A stretch of DNA of 64,000 nt, from positions 96,344,875 through 96,408,874 of the forward strand of contig CM054179.1 in NCBI GenBank assembly GCA_028829895.1, given 5' to 3'. Under the pieces are notes generated by a model. That model saw only the letters and a program-made list of their open reading frames with translations. It did not search any database and had not been told where the DNA came from. A program made the translations under genes and the position numbers. The DNA comes from Sinotaia quadrata (taxonomy: Eukaryota > Mollusca > Gastropoda > Architaenioglossa > Viviparidae). Shown in pieces: positions 13,000-24,891 of the stretch (the stretch's first letter is position 1; each line of letters begins with the position of its first letter).

Positions 13000-14548
13000 A
13001 TATACTTAGTGTGGCGGAGTAAATTTGCCTATCTCTATTTCTGTACCTAATTGTTATATAAATTGTTAAATGTCAAAGTAACCCGAACTTGGGCACTGCT
13101 TGTGCTGATATTTTTAATTGTCAATGTTGGAAGTAAACAACTCAGGTAAAGAATGTGCCAGACTTGCTGATGCAATCTAAACTGGTTTTAGGTGGATGGG
13201 TAGTTTTTATTATCCAAAGGTTAAATGTTTACAAAAACGAAACCAGCCAATTGGCTGTGATCAAAGTTTGCCTGTTGAAATGAATTTATTTTTTCTAATC
13301 ACTTTGAATTTTGAGCGGCAGAGTCCGGTCATGAAAGGTGGCCATTAGCTTAATGGTGAGTTAACTGATTGAGAGAGAATGGACTTAGAAATGTTTCGTA
13401 TATTTTGCTATTCATATGTTATCTTGCATTTTATGTAGAGATGTACTATGTGAGTAGACTATTATTTCTACACATTGTGAACTATGATGCTTGCATATAG
13501 TATGCTAAACATTTGACATTGTTTCTAGAGAACCTGTTCATAAGCTATTATGTTGTATTTATTATGATGTGTGTATCAGGCTAATAAATACTGTTGCAGG
13601 AAACTTAAGTTAAGTGTTGAATTTAAGAAAGAATGGAGTTAAAGATAAATAAACTGTAAACTTAGCATTTGTTTTGCTTAATTATATTTTACAGGGGGAA
13701 AAACAGCCTTTTTAATTTTCACCAGAATCTCCTGGTTTACTGATTTATATACCACTATGACCGTGGTAGACACGAGAAGTATCCACACCGTGTAAATGTA
13801 AAGATACACTGCATTCTGTTGCAAAGTATGCTTAACTACATCATAGAATTTCTGGTACACAAAGATGTTGCTGGAAATTGCTACATTGTTGTTCTGCTTG
13901 AGGGAACTAATACTGTGGAGGGCCCAGATTAGCACCGAGAGAATAGCAGCTTATCTGTGTTCTCCAACCTGCAAGAGAAACACGTAGAACTGACAATTCT
14001 ATTGTGACAATGAACTTGTGACTTGGTTATGAATGTGCATGAAAGACAATTGTGGTAATTGTCTAGACAAGGTTATGTACAAGCTATTATCACTACAATC
14101 TCTATAACTCAATTTCTGTTCTCTGATAAGAACTATCCTGTGATTTATATTGACACTAATCTGTTGAATAATTAGGATATACGTCCGTATACTCATTGCA
14201 ATTATTCGAATGTGATTTCGTGGAAATATTGATGTCAAGTAATGTTTATCATTGTATTTCATATATATGTATTGATAGCAATATTTTGGAGAAGATAGTG
14301 GGCGGATGGGGGCTCGCTAAATATAGATTTAAAAAAGATTTATCTTCTCCTATGGTAAGAAGATTTCCACGTACGTAAATACTGTGTGACGGTAAATGTT
14401 TGACTTTAATGTTGTGGAAGATAGAAAACGTTTACAGCGTCCCCCCCCCCCACATCCGCCAAGAGAGATAGACGAGTTTGAAGAATTGTTAATAACATAA
14501 ATTAAGATTCTCTTCACTTGTAAATAGTTATGGGTAATTAATTAATTA

Positions 14549-14590
<42 letters not shown>

Positions 14591-14605
14591 TAGTGTGGCA
14601 TACGT
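13000..14605. repeat. Dispersed element X, copy 1
   Basis: Shares blocks in the same order with 39395-41130. At the left is a GGCGGAGTAAATTTGCC-like start, a run resembling ATAAATTGTTAAAT, and GGGCACTGCTTGTG. Next comes TTAGCTTAATGGTGAGTTAACTG, then a block around 13550-13660. At the right is TAACATAAATTAAGATT, TAATTAATTAA, an (AAT)n tract and a GTGTCA end. The middle (about 13690-14380) is poorly conserved. The element type is unresolved. A TGT..(A)CA-like outline could mean a solo LTR. Confidence 0.6.
14553..14591. repeat. (AAT)n microsatellite
   Basis: About 13 AAT/TAA units close to the right end of element X copy 1. Confidence 0.95.
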
Positions 14606-14639
14606 GTCACACTTTGAAATCTTTATCTCATTCGTATGA

Positions 14640-15185
14640 AATATTCAAAAATATTTAGGAATTTGTGGTGCAACCCTGAACACTTCGAGATATCAAAGGG
14701 CCATATGCCCTGATGGTCGATATTTAAAACCATTTTATTTAGAAATCTGACTAGTGTGGGATGACCGAAGTTTTCGAACGTTATTTAGAAATCTGTCTGT
14801 TACAAGATGACCGAGATTTTAAAGCATTTTGTAGAAATCTAGCTATCATGAGATGATCGAGATTTTAAACCGTTATGTAGAAATCTAGCTATCGTGTTAT
14901 GACCGAACTTTTAAAACATTATGTAGGAATCTAGAAGTCGTGTGTGATGACTGAGAATTTAAAACATTATGTAGAAATCTAGCTATCATGTGATGGTCAT
15001 TAGTTTAAAACTTGAGGCAGAACTCTAGCTATCGTGTGATGGCCGAGGTTTTAAAGCATTATGTAGAAATCTAAATATCGTGTGTTGACCCATATGTAGA
15101 AATCTCGTTATCATGAGATGTCCGGGATTTTAAAGCATTAAGTAGAAATCTGGTTATCGTTTGATGACCTAGATTTTAGTGCATT
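14640..15185. repeat. Degenerate minisatellite, about 46-bp unit
   Basis: About ten units around ATGTAGAAATCTAGCTATC and TGATGACCGAGATTTTAAA. Adjacent units are spaced 46 bases in the centre. Confidence 0.9.
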
Positions 15186-16740
15186 ATGCAGAAGTCCTAA
15201 TGTGAACATTGTATCGTGCTGGGGATTTTTTTCTTTACTGAATTCAGGAGGCTGTATACATTCACGTAACTCATCATGATTCCTATACACATCAATAGGT
15301 AAAATGCAGTCATGTGGATAGCCAAAACGAGTAAATATTTGCAGACGTTGAACAGCCATGTTCTCGCCACAGTAATCGGTGCATTAAAATAACTGGATTT
15401 TGAAATGAAGTTCCCGGATTATCCAGATAGGCAAACTCGGGTAAATATTACTGACAACAGTGTATTCCCTTTGTAATGTTTCTTGAGAACAGTAATTTTT
15501 GTTGTAATTTGAATATTTTAAAGTATATACCTTTGTATGAATAGAGGTCATCATAATATAATTTTTTCCATGAATTGTGCAAAATAGAGAATGCGTTCAA
15601 ATACCTTTGTGATCAATAGCGAAAGTATTTACAAAAACTTAATGTTCGATTTCATAGCAATACCATATGTACTCTGGCCACTCTTTATTTTCTCTATTAT
15701 CTTTCTGTTTCCGCACCGTGACGACCAAAGCGACAGCTTGTGACAACGTCTCTAGCGCATCGATATTTTCTGCAAAAGCTGATGAGGTTAGCGTATCTGA
15801 TGTGTTCACACGTTTGTGTATGACTATGTCGTGTGTATATTTCTCTACCTGTTTGTCTGCCTGCCTACTTCGCTTCCAACCAGAGTAGTGCCATAGCTCG
15901 TTTAGTCCGAATGGTAAACAAATGGAAACTTGGCACAGGTCATCGGTGTGTGTGGGGGGGTGGGGTGGGGTGTCGTACAACTACAAACTTATTGATTCAT
16001 AATCCTCTTATTTGCTGTTTGATAATTCGTGTCGACACCGCAATACGTCACTGAGACAGAACATGGCACAGCATGCACGCATGACGTCCTAGAACAAGGG
16101 AGGGAACCTTGTTCTTAGAAACTGCTGCATGCCTTATGCAAGTTCTGGTAACCGCATCTACCAGTCAAACAGGGTAAGGGAACGCTAATGGGCGAAGAAA
16201 GAATGAAAGGCCTGTCACGAACAATGAGTGGACAAGGAAAGATAAACCAGAGAAGAAGTATACTTTTTGTGTGTGTGCGTTTTACGGTAAATGCATAGGC
16301 TCCGTAAGAGTGTTGTTCTTAGAGAATGTTTGGCGTTGAGAAGACCCGTTATCAGCAAAAGGAGAAAATGAAGGTCAGTCTATTATTTATTTTCAAGTAC
16401 AGTAATTGCGCCTTACTTAAAAGTCCGCCCAACAATGTCGCCAAGCATTTATTGTACCAGATGCATATCCACGGCACGCTAAAGAAACTGTATTAAGTCG
16501 TTGTTTCAGAATCATATTAAATATGTATAATCTTTTTTCTCAGTCCCAAATGTATTGAGTACAAGGGGATTTTAGTGAAAGCGTCCAGATATCATTTACT
16601 GGGGGGTGAGTGTGTTTGTTTTGTATCTTTCTTATGTGGGGAAAATACTTCTCTCGTCATTTCTAATAAGGATACTATATCCACTTGTGGACATGTAATC
16701 ATATCTAAGAAGTCACTTTTATGTTCATTTCCTTGACTGA
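15186..16740. other. No gene recognised
   Basis: Mostly unique sequence with short G runs near 15953. A 113-codon minus frame (15639-15980) shows no domain or splice support. Confidence 0.4.
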
Positions 16741-16743
16741 GTG

Positions 16744-16776
<33 letters not shown>

Positions 16777-16780
16777 AGGG

Positions 16781-16866
<86 letters not shown>

Positions 16867-17110
16867 AAACATGGATGGATGGATGGATGAGTTTGGGTCA
16901 GTGGATAGATAGATAGACGGATAGATGGATGGATGAGATTGGGTCAGTGGATAGATAGATAGATAGATGGATGGATGGATGGATGAATGAAGGGAGGAAG
17001 GGAGGGAGGGAGATAGGTATGGATGGATGGATGGGTTTGTGTCAGTGGATAGATAGATAGACGGATGGATGGATGGATGGGTTTGGGTCAGTGGATAGAT
17101 AGATAGATAG
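16741..17110. repeat. (GA)n/(GATA)n/(GGAT)n compound microsatellite with longer period
   Basis: Begins with (GA)n and (GGGA)n, then about 80 bases of (GATA)n, then GGAT runs broken by repeated GGGTCAGTGGATAGATAG blocks, so a longer repeat overlies the tetranucleotide one. Confidence 0.95.
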
Positions 17111-17337
17111 ACGCGCGCACGTACGCAGGCAGCACAACTACATTTGCATTTGACATACGTGCAACACACAAGTACGCAGATATGCAGAGGTGTGCACACA
17201 AGCATGAACGTTCACGCATACACACATGCAAACGTACACGCCAGTAAACATTCGAATACACATTTGTACGTACGCACCGATAGCAATGCAGACAGATCAT
17301 CGCTATCTTGTGTGACCATAAACCTTTCAGGTTTTGG

Positions 17338-17460
17338 AAATAAAAGATTTGTTGTGTTCAAGAGATCGTTGGCTGGGGGCAATTTGCCTAAGTAGAATGA
17401 AATAAAAGATTTGTTATATGCAAGCTATCCTTGCCTACGGTATTTTGCTTAAATCGATCG
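17338..17460. repeat. Two-copy tandem duplication, about 62 bp
   Basis: AAATAAAAGATTTGTT opens both halves, which stay alignable to TTTGC(C/T)TAA at their ends. Confidence 0.7.
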
Positions 17461-17687
17461 ATAATCTACAGTAGATGGATGTTTCCGGCTTGTTAATCTT
17501 CCCTGAGATGGTTTCAAACCACTTTTCTAGCCTTGTTCTCTATGGTGTGTGTGTTTCCACGCCATTTTTTATATTTAGCTGCGGTTTATATATTTCTTTG
17601 CTAATCGCTAGTTTCTGTACTCTAACGGCTATTTCTCGGTTATCTCCCATTTCTGGTACTCCAACTACATACACGTAAATAGTCCAA

Positions 17688-18020
17688 TTTTCAGCTAGCG
17701 ATCCAATTTTCAGCCAGGGATCCAATTTTCAGCTAACGATCCGATTTTCAGCCAGGGATCCAATTTTCAGCTAACGATCCGATTTTCAACTAGGGATCCA
17801 ATTTTCAGCTAACGATCCAATTTTCAGCCAGGGATCCAATTTTCAGCTAACGATCCGATTTTCAACTAGGGATCCAATTTTCAGCTAACGATCCAATTTT
17901 CAGCTAGAGAGCCAATTTTCAGTTAGCGATCCAAATTTCAGCTAGAGATCCAATTTTCAGTTAGCGATCCAATTTTCATTTAGGGATCAAATTTTCAGCT
18001 AGTGAACCAATTTTCAGTAT
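17688..18020. repeat. Minisatellite, 19-bp unit, about 17 copies
   Basis: Units read GATCCAATTTTCAGCTAAC with alternating variants (CCAGG, CTAAC ends), giving a two-unit 38-bp period. Confidence 0.95.
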
Positions 18021-18039
18021 GTCAAAGCGATCAAGCCTA

Positions 18040-18140
18040 ATATATATATATATGTATGTGTGTGTGTGGTGTGTGTGTGTGTGGTGTGTGTGTATGTGTG
18101 TGTTTGTGCGTGTGTGTGTTTGTGCGTGCGCGCGTTCTAC
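18040..18140. repeat. (TA)n-(GT)n microsatellite
   Basis: A short TA run passes into GT-rich repeats with GGTGTG and TGCG interruptions. Confidence 0.9.
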
Positions 18141-18329
18141 TTAGCATGACTCAATGAATTGTCACATTAGATTCTATTATATGCTGCTTGTGTTACATTT
18201 GGGACTGTCACCTTATAGTGTGATTTTGATGCTAGTGCGTGAATTTTTAACTAGCAAGTAACGAGTGTGACAGAGCCTGGCGATTGCATTAGAAACTGAT
18301 AAGAAACACCACCACCACCCAGCGTGAAT

Positions 18330-18605
18330 GTATAGATTTTACTCGTGACGTGTACTTGAAACTGGCATTCACGCTAGAGTATTTAAAGATTTTACTCGTG
18401 ACGTGCACTTGAAACTGGCATTCACGCTAGAGTGTGTTTCTTATATGTAAAGATTTACTCGTGACGTGTACTTGAAACTGGCATTCACGCTAGAGTGTGT
18501 TTCTTATATGTAAAGATTTACTCGTGACGTGTACTTGAAACTGGCATTCACGCTAGAGTGTGTTTCTTATATGGAAAGATTTACTCGTGACGTGTACTTG
18601 AAGAT
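18330..18605. repeat. Minisatellite, 63-bp unit, about 4.5 copies
   Basis: Near-identical units with CTCGTGACGTGTACTTGAAA and GGCATTCACGCTAGAGTG. Confidence 0.95.
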
Positions 18606-18699
18606 CAAAGATGAAAAAATCGTTCCTACGAAAAACAACAAACCTGAAATGATGTGGTTTACCTGAAAATGTGAAATGTTGTATCTTGTCACGTGCACA

Positions 18700-19335
18700 A
18701 AAATCTAGGAGTGAAAATATTTATTTTTTACCTGCATTTTATCCATAGAGTGTGACGTTTTGGATGTGACACGAATTTTTCTCATAGAGTGAGACGTTTT
18801 CATTGTGACGCATTCATCTCAGGCTGAAATAAAATTTGCTTGTGACGTGCATCGAACTCAGGTTGAAATAATACTTATTTGTGACGTGCACTCAGCTGTG
18901 AAATGAAATTTACTTGTACACTGAGCTCAGTCTGAAATAAAACTTAACTGTGACGTGCAATTACCTCAGGGTGAAATAAAAAAATTACTTGTGCCGTGCA
19001 TTTTTCTCAGGTGAAATAAAACTTACTTGAGGCGTTCACTCCGTGTAAAATAAAACTTAATTGTGACGTGCACTTACCTCAGGGTGAAATATAAAACATA
19101 AAGCTTATTTGTGACGTGCACTTGTCTCATAATGAAATAAGACATAGTACTGACGGGCACTTGTCTCAAAGTGAAATAAGACATAGTATTGACGTGCACT
19201 TAGAGTGAAATAAAACTTACGTGTGAGTTGCACTTAGTGTGGAAAAAAAACAAACTTACTTGTGCACTTGTTTCAAGGTGAAATAAGACTTTCTTATGAC
19301 GTGCGCAACTAGGATTAAGAGGGTGAAAATATTTT
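18700..19335. repeat. Degenerate minisatellite, about 40-bp unit
   Basis: Diverged units around TGTGACGTGCACTT and CAGGGTGAAATAAAACTTA. Likely a related, older expansion of the neighbouring GTGACGTG array. Confidence 0.85.
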
Positions 19336-19509
19336 ACTGTGATATACACTTAATATTTATATTGAAGAGCTGATAGTATTTACTATTTAATTTAGTACTG
19401 GGTAGTTTGTTATTTACACTAATTCTCCAAAAGCTTTAGCGCCACAACATGGCCTCTTACCTCTAAACTCGTCAACTGGAAATTTGAATGACATTCGATG
19501 GACAAAATA

Positions 19510-19780
19510 CCAATGACCGAAACTAGACATAGCTCAAGGGATATAAAGATTTTTGGTGTACACAGGTCAAGGGATATGAAGATGAATTGTACATAGTTCA
19601 GGGGTTATAAAGATTTGTATTGTAAGTATCTCAAGGAATTTAAAGATGTGCGTTGTAAATAACTCAAGGGATATAAAGATGGGCGTTGTAAATAACTCAA
19701 GGGATATAAAGATGTGCGTTGTAAATAACTCAAGGGATATAAAGATGTGCGTTGTAAATAACTCAAGGGATATAAAACTT
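19510..19780. repeat. Minisatellite, 33-bp unit, subfamily 1
   Basis: Units around ACTCAAGGGATATAAAGATG followed by TGCGTTGTAAATA. Alignable to the next array, so both are one locus. Confidence 0.9.
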
Positions 19781-19784
19781 TGAT

Positions 19785-20110
19785 GGGTTTCTATACTTGG
19801 TTTTGTGAAAATTTGACTGGGTTGTATACTGAAGAATGTACAAACTTGACTGGGTTGTATACTGAAGAATGTACAATTTTGATTGGGTTGTATACTGAAG
19901 AATGTACAAATTTGACTGGGTTGTATACTGAAGAATGTACAAATTTGACTGGGTTGTATACTGAAGAATGTACAAATTTGACTGGGTTGTATACTGAAGA
20001 ATGTACAAATTTGACTGGGTTGTATACTGAAGAATGTACAAATTTGACTGGGTTGTATACTGAAGAATGTACAAATTTGACTGGGTTGTATATCTATGGG
20101 ATGTAAAGAT
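19785..20110. repeat. Minisatellite, 33-bp unit, subfamily 2, about 9 copies
   Basis: Almost perfect units with GACTGGGTTGTATACTGAAG. Because 33 is a multiple of three, long open frames appear on both strands. They are not genes. Confidence 0.95.
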
Positions 20111-20830
20111 GTCATTGGGTTATACACTTAACTCAAGGAATCTAAATCTTTTCTTAGTTTAACTTAAGGATTATAAACATTTGATAGTGATGTACATTTA
20201 TTCACAGAAAATACAGACTGCAATGAATTATACAGATACTTCGCAGAATGTAAAGATTATGACATTGTTGGGCTCTGGTTTATTAGAAGGAGAATGTTTG
20301 TCATTTGATTTTAGACCTTTCTGGTGTTATCGACACATTGTCCTGCGACATGTTTGTTACAACAAAAGTATTTATACACAGACTATCAGAATAAGTGTTC
20401 ATTAAGCGGGAAGTGGGAAGAATAACTCCGTTATTACTGTTCATTCTATAACATCATCAACCGTACGAGCAATTTTATTTTAATTTGTACACAATCTGAG
20501 CAGTCGAACCAATTAGCATGTGAACATCACAACCCTCTATCAGCCTTACAAAACAAAATGACCCGTTTTACATTTCTCAAGGTCGCGAACATTCGATCTG
20601 CCTGTTTGGGTGTATAAAATGCTTATATGAAACTATTTGAAATGTGTTTTGACAATTATTTCTCGGTTAACTGTGGTTTTTTTGTTGCTTTTTTTTTAAT
20701 TTCAAAAAACCTGTTGACAATTAAGGCGAGATGTTGGTCGTGTGTGGCTTGGTGTTTGCTAATAAACATGTCCTGTCTAGACCCATGTCGTTGACAAAAT
20801 TGCGTTGTTCTTTGTGAAAAGTAATGTTCA
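20111..20830. other. No gene recognised
   Basis: Mixed AT-rich sequence. No supported exon. Confidence 0.35.
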
Positions 20831-21260
20831 TTTTGGAAACCAATGTTCATAGTTAAAAGTGGTTATGTGGAAACCGATTTTCATAAGGAAAAGTTATTTT
20901 CATTCTGTAAAGCGATGTTCATAGTGAAACCCATTATTTATCCTGAAAACCGATGTGAAAAGTTATGTTAATAATGAAAAAGTGTTATTTATTCTAGAAA
21001 CCGATGTTCATTATTAAAAGTAATGTTCATTCTGGAAACCGATCTTCATAATGAGAAGTGATGTTCATAGTGAGAAGTGTTCTTCATAATGAAGTGTTAT
21101 TTATTCTCGTAACCAGTGTTCATAATTAAAAATAATGTTCATTCTGGAAACCGATTTTCATGAAAAGTGATGTTCTTAGTGAAAAGTGAAGTTCATTGTG
21201 AAAAAATGTTATGTATTCTGGAAATCGATGCACAATTTGAAAAGTTATGTTCGTAGTAGA
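20830..21260. repeat. Degenerate minisatellite, about 20-40-bp unit
   Basis: Diverged units around GTTCATTCTGGAAACCGAT and ATAGTGAAAAGTGATGTT. Confidence 0.85.
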
Positions 21261-21529
21261 AAATGTATTTTATTTTTTTAATGTATTATTTCATTATATA
21301 TTTTTGATTTATTGGTGCTTTTCAGTTGGCAAGTTATTTTGAAAGAATATAATGTTTCTTGCCTTTTGTGCTCTGTTTTCACATCAGACTCTCTGTGATG
21401 GAGTTATCTCTGTAGGTCGAAATAAAGTTGTATGTCGATTTTTGTTAAACTACGGGTGCTGTTTCTTAGTTTCTTCCCTTATTGGCTTTGGTGATTGCTT
21501 TATTTGCTATTTCTTTTTTTACGTTACTT

Positions 21530-22040
21530 ATAGTGTAGTATAGTGTCGTGTCGTGTAGTGCCGTGTCGTGTAGTGTAGTGCCGTGTCATGTAGTGTGGTG
21601 TCATGTCGTTTAGTGTAATGTAGTGTCGTGTCACGTAGTGTAGTTTCGTGTCTTGACATGACGGGTTGTGTAGTGTAGTGTCAAATGCACCATGTAGTTT
21701 CGTGTCATATTGTGTAGTGTAGTGTAGTGTCGTGCCATGTTGTGTCGTGTGGTGTCATGTCGTATAGTGTAGTGTACTGTAGTATAGTGTAGTGTTGTGC
21801 CATGCAGTGTAGTGTCGTGTCGTGTAATGTAGTGTAGTGTCATGCCATGCTGTGTCATGTAGTGTAGTGTTTTGCCGTATCGTGTAGTGTAGTATAGTGT
21901 CATATCATGATGTGTCATGTAGTGTCGTGCCGTGTCGTGTAGTGTCATGCCGGGTCGTGTAATGTAGTGTCATGCCATTCTGTGTCATGTAGTGTCGTGC
22001 CATGTTGTGTAGTGTGGCGTAGTGTAGTGTAGTGTGTCGA
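21530..22040. repeat. Degenerate pentanucleotide-type array (GTGTA/GTGTC)
   Basis: About 500 bases of GTGTAGTGTCGTGTCATGTA-like sequence with many G/A and C/T changes. Confidence 0.9.
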
Positions 22041-22576
22041 TTTTTGTTAAACTGCGGGTATGGTTTCCTTGTTTCTTCTCTTGCTTGCTTGCTTTTGATG
22101 GTTGCTTTATTTGCAGGCTATTTTCCTACTTCCTTTTGTTATTACTTGAGAAAGAAATATTTCGGGATAGGAGGGAAATAATTTTTATTGGTTGATAAAA
22201 TTGGAATAAGAACTGTCTCCTTGGGAGTGCCATTGCTATGTAAGTCTGACGCTGCTCTGTTTTAAGCATGAGAATTAGTATTGTGCAATGCGCGTTTGCT
22301 GACCTTATTCACGATAGCGTCTTTATAGTGCGCAATTGTTGGCTAGGTTTAGGCAAATTGGGGGAGGGGGGATGTATGAGTGGTGGCAGTGTGCTCGTGA
22401 TATATGTTTTGTTTGTTGTGATGTGATTTTAGTTTATGCGTGCGTGCTTTTATGATAAGGGTATGTAGAGTGTGTTGTATTTTAGTGTGTATGTAAAATA
22501 TATTTGTGTTGTGTGTGCGTGCGTATGTGTGTAAAGTATAGGCCTTATATATTAATGGATCGGTTATGTGCGTAAG

Positions 22577-22580
<4 letters not shown>
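22041..22580. other. No gene recognised
   Basis: T- and G-rich. Starts with a repeat of the phrase TCGATTTTTGTTAAACT also seen at about 21436, i.e. the pentanucleotide array sits between two copies of the same flank. Confidence 0.4.

Positions 22581-22634
<54 letters not shown>
22580..22634. repeat. (GT)n microsatellite
   Basis: About 27 GT units. Confidence 0.95.
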
Positions 22635-22641
<7 letters not shown>

Positions 22642-23231
22642 GATGTGCGTGTGTATGTTATGTTATGTGTACGAGTGTCTTGTGCGTATTGTGTAAAATG
22701 CATGGTGAATGTAAAAGATATAACTTGGTTTCTTACTGATGTCAGCCATGTCAGTCAGTTTAACCTCATCAGCTCTATTGATTTTTATGGTTTATGTTCA
22801 CACTTGGCGAGCGGGACGGGGTTGGGGTGCCAATGGCTTGTGGAAGCAAAACACAGAAATTGTAACAGTCACGATACGACTGAGTTAACAGTAAACTGAT
22901 TATTAAATTGGATTGCTGTACATTTCTTGTTTTCTAGAGAGACAAAGACAAATGTATGTACAGTATAGATATATTGAATAGGGCAGAGACCAAAACGTGT
23001 TTCAAGCAAACCTTCCAAGAACTATTGTGTATATGGGACCGAATAATAATATTGGGGGTGGGGGAGTGGAGTAGGTTTTTCAAGCATACTTCAGAGATGT
23101 TCTTTGTTACTGTTCGTTGTTTGTCTTTATTTTCCTCAAACGTTCTTAATTATTTCAGGATGAAAAGTGTGAATATGGACTGAATATAATATATATATAA
23201 TTATTAATCTCCATGTTTCTTGTGTCTGCAG

Positions 23232-23432
23232 GCGGATGTGACGCAAGCACCCGACCTAAAGAATACTTAGCTTGCAACCCTCCGTGCACCGTGCCCAACT
23301 CTAACTGTTCTGACGTCGACGTCTGTAGCTGTAAAGCCAAATTCGTCGCTGTTTACGACAACAATACGCTTGTCGACTGCACCATGAATACTACAACTAC
23401 CACCACCATGGGAGCGCCTGAGGTAGAAGCAG
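23232..23432 (+). CDS. THSD7-like protein, exon A (end of TSP1 repeat plus Cys-rich knot and linker)
   Basis: Internal coding exon of a single-pass membrane glycoprotein. It starts after a good acceptor (pyrimidine tract ending in ctgcag) and ends at CAG|GTCAGT. It carries two bases of a split codon, 66 full codons and one base. The first residues, with Cys followed by RPKEYLACNPPC, look like the last Cys residues of a thrombospondin type 1 repeat. A compact run follows with Cys in the pattern C-x6-C-x5-C-x-C and a last Cys after NNTLVD, then a Thr stretch (TTTTTT) and an acidic linker. Sequons NCS, NNT and NTT suggest N-glycosylation. From memory, this C-terminal knot before the membrane resembles THSD7A/B. 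The nearer donor-like site GAG|GTAGAA at 23423 is rejected because its phase does not fit exon B, whereas the chosen donor gives an intact GTG codon. The preceding exon must end in phase 1 and was not found in the window. Confidence 0.72.
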
Positions 23433-23832
23433 GTCAGTCGGCTGTGTGTCAGTAGTACAGTAAGGTAGTGTTTTGTTTAGATCGTAATTAAGACATTTTT
23501 AGGTCACTTGACTTCAGAACCATGCATGACTATTATTATTTTAGACTTTACACCCCCACCCACCCCCCATGCGTTTATAAAATTTGCTTTTTTATAGTTA
23601 TTTAAAAAGATAATCATATTGTGAGTAATCGTCTTGCATTAATAGATATGTAAAAAGATAATCCTTTTGTGAGTAATCGTCTTGCTTCGTGCAAAATTAT
23701 TTGTGTTTGCATGTGTTTGTGCTTATGTGTGTGTTAGTATGTGTTCGAATATATGGTGTATGTGTGTGTTTGTATTTACATGTTTGTGCATGTGTGTATG
23801 ATTGGTGTGTAAGTGTGTGTGTGTGTGTGTGT

Positions 23833-23873
<41 letters not shown>

Positions 23874-24891
23874 CATAATAAAACAAATTGCAGACACCAG
23901 CTGAGCTAATTAAAAGCTATGTGAGATCATAAAGCCTATTTTCCAGAATCATACCTTTACAAACATCAATTTCTTTTTAGTAGAATTTCTGTTTCAGAAT
24001 AAAACTTACTTTTAGAATAAAGTTGATCACAGATTTTAATTATTCGCAAATTAGACTTTCACCAGATTCGATCTGTTTGTTAATGTTTGCAGAATAAAAT
24101 TATTTTTTTTAGATCAAATTATTTGTAGTATCCAAATGTTAGCAAATTTCACCATTACAGAATTCAGTAGTTTGCGGATTTTAACAATTTACACATTTTC
24201 ACAAAATTAAACAATTTGTACTATCAGACCCTTCGCAGAATCAAGTAAATAAGACAATATTAAAATAAGAATATATAACACGTTACTTCAAAAATAGTCA
24301 AGTAATTTTCTCAAGCGGTAGGATGATTTATATTTTTTATTATTATTATTATATTAATTTGTTTATTAATTTTCTTCATTACTGTTTTATTATGTGTATT
24401 TAAGGTGTTTATGGTTGGACAAACTCAAATGGTATGCATAAATCTGTGTTTATGGTCGTGTTCGTATGTGTGTTTGTGCGAGGGCATGCGTGTGATGTGT
24501 GTGTATATTTATAAGGGTATTTTGTAATAAATATCTCTTGTGCTGTTGTCCTTAACTTTTTTTTTTTATCTAATTTTGTTGCAGCAAGCATTATTCCCCT
24601 TAGTGTTTAAACTTTAAGAGTGCCTTTGCTTTATATCTGTTCTTTAAAAGTACGTTCCTGTGCGTGCGTGTGTACGCATATGTAAAGGTGTGTTTATTGC
24701 TTATTTGAGAAAAAAAATTACAATTCTTATTTCTTTACTTATTTTAATTATCGTTCGCCGTGTTGCTTATTACTGCAAGGACTAGAAGCATATGTGTATG
24801 AGAGAAAAATGTTTACAGTTCATTTGTTTTACTTACAATTTTTCTTTATTTAATTATTTTAAATATTGACCGCCGTGTTTGCTTATTTCAG
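23433..24891 (+). other. Intron between exons A and B
   Basis: A 1459-base phase-1 intron bounded by GTCAGT and ttatttcag. It contains a (GT)n tract at about 23815-23870 and otherwise AT-rich unique sequence. Confidence 0.65.
23815..23870. repeat. (GT)n microsatellite in intron A-B
   Basis: GT dinucleotides with one CT interruption. Confidence 0.95.

Noticed and set aside
15639..15980. A 113-codon minus frame
   Set aside because: No domain or splice support; overlapped by similar-sized + frames.
19567..20127. Long frames on both strands with 11-residue repeats
   Set aside because: 33-bp minisatellite artefact, with similar frames on both strands.
23421..23428. Donor-like GAG|GTAGAA as the end of exon A
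   Set aside because: It would leave phase 0, which does not fit the phase-1 start of exon B. The CAG|GTCAGT donor ten bases later does fit.
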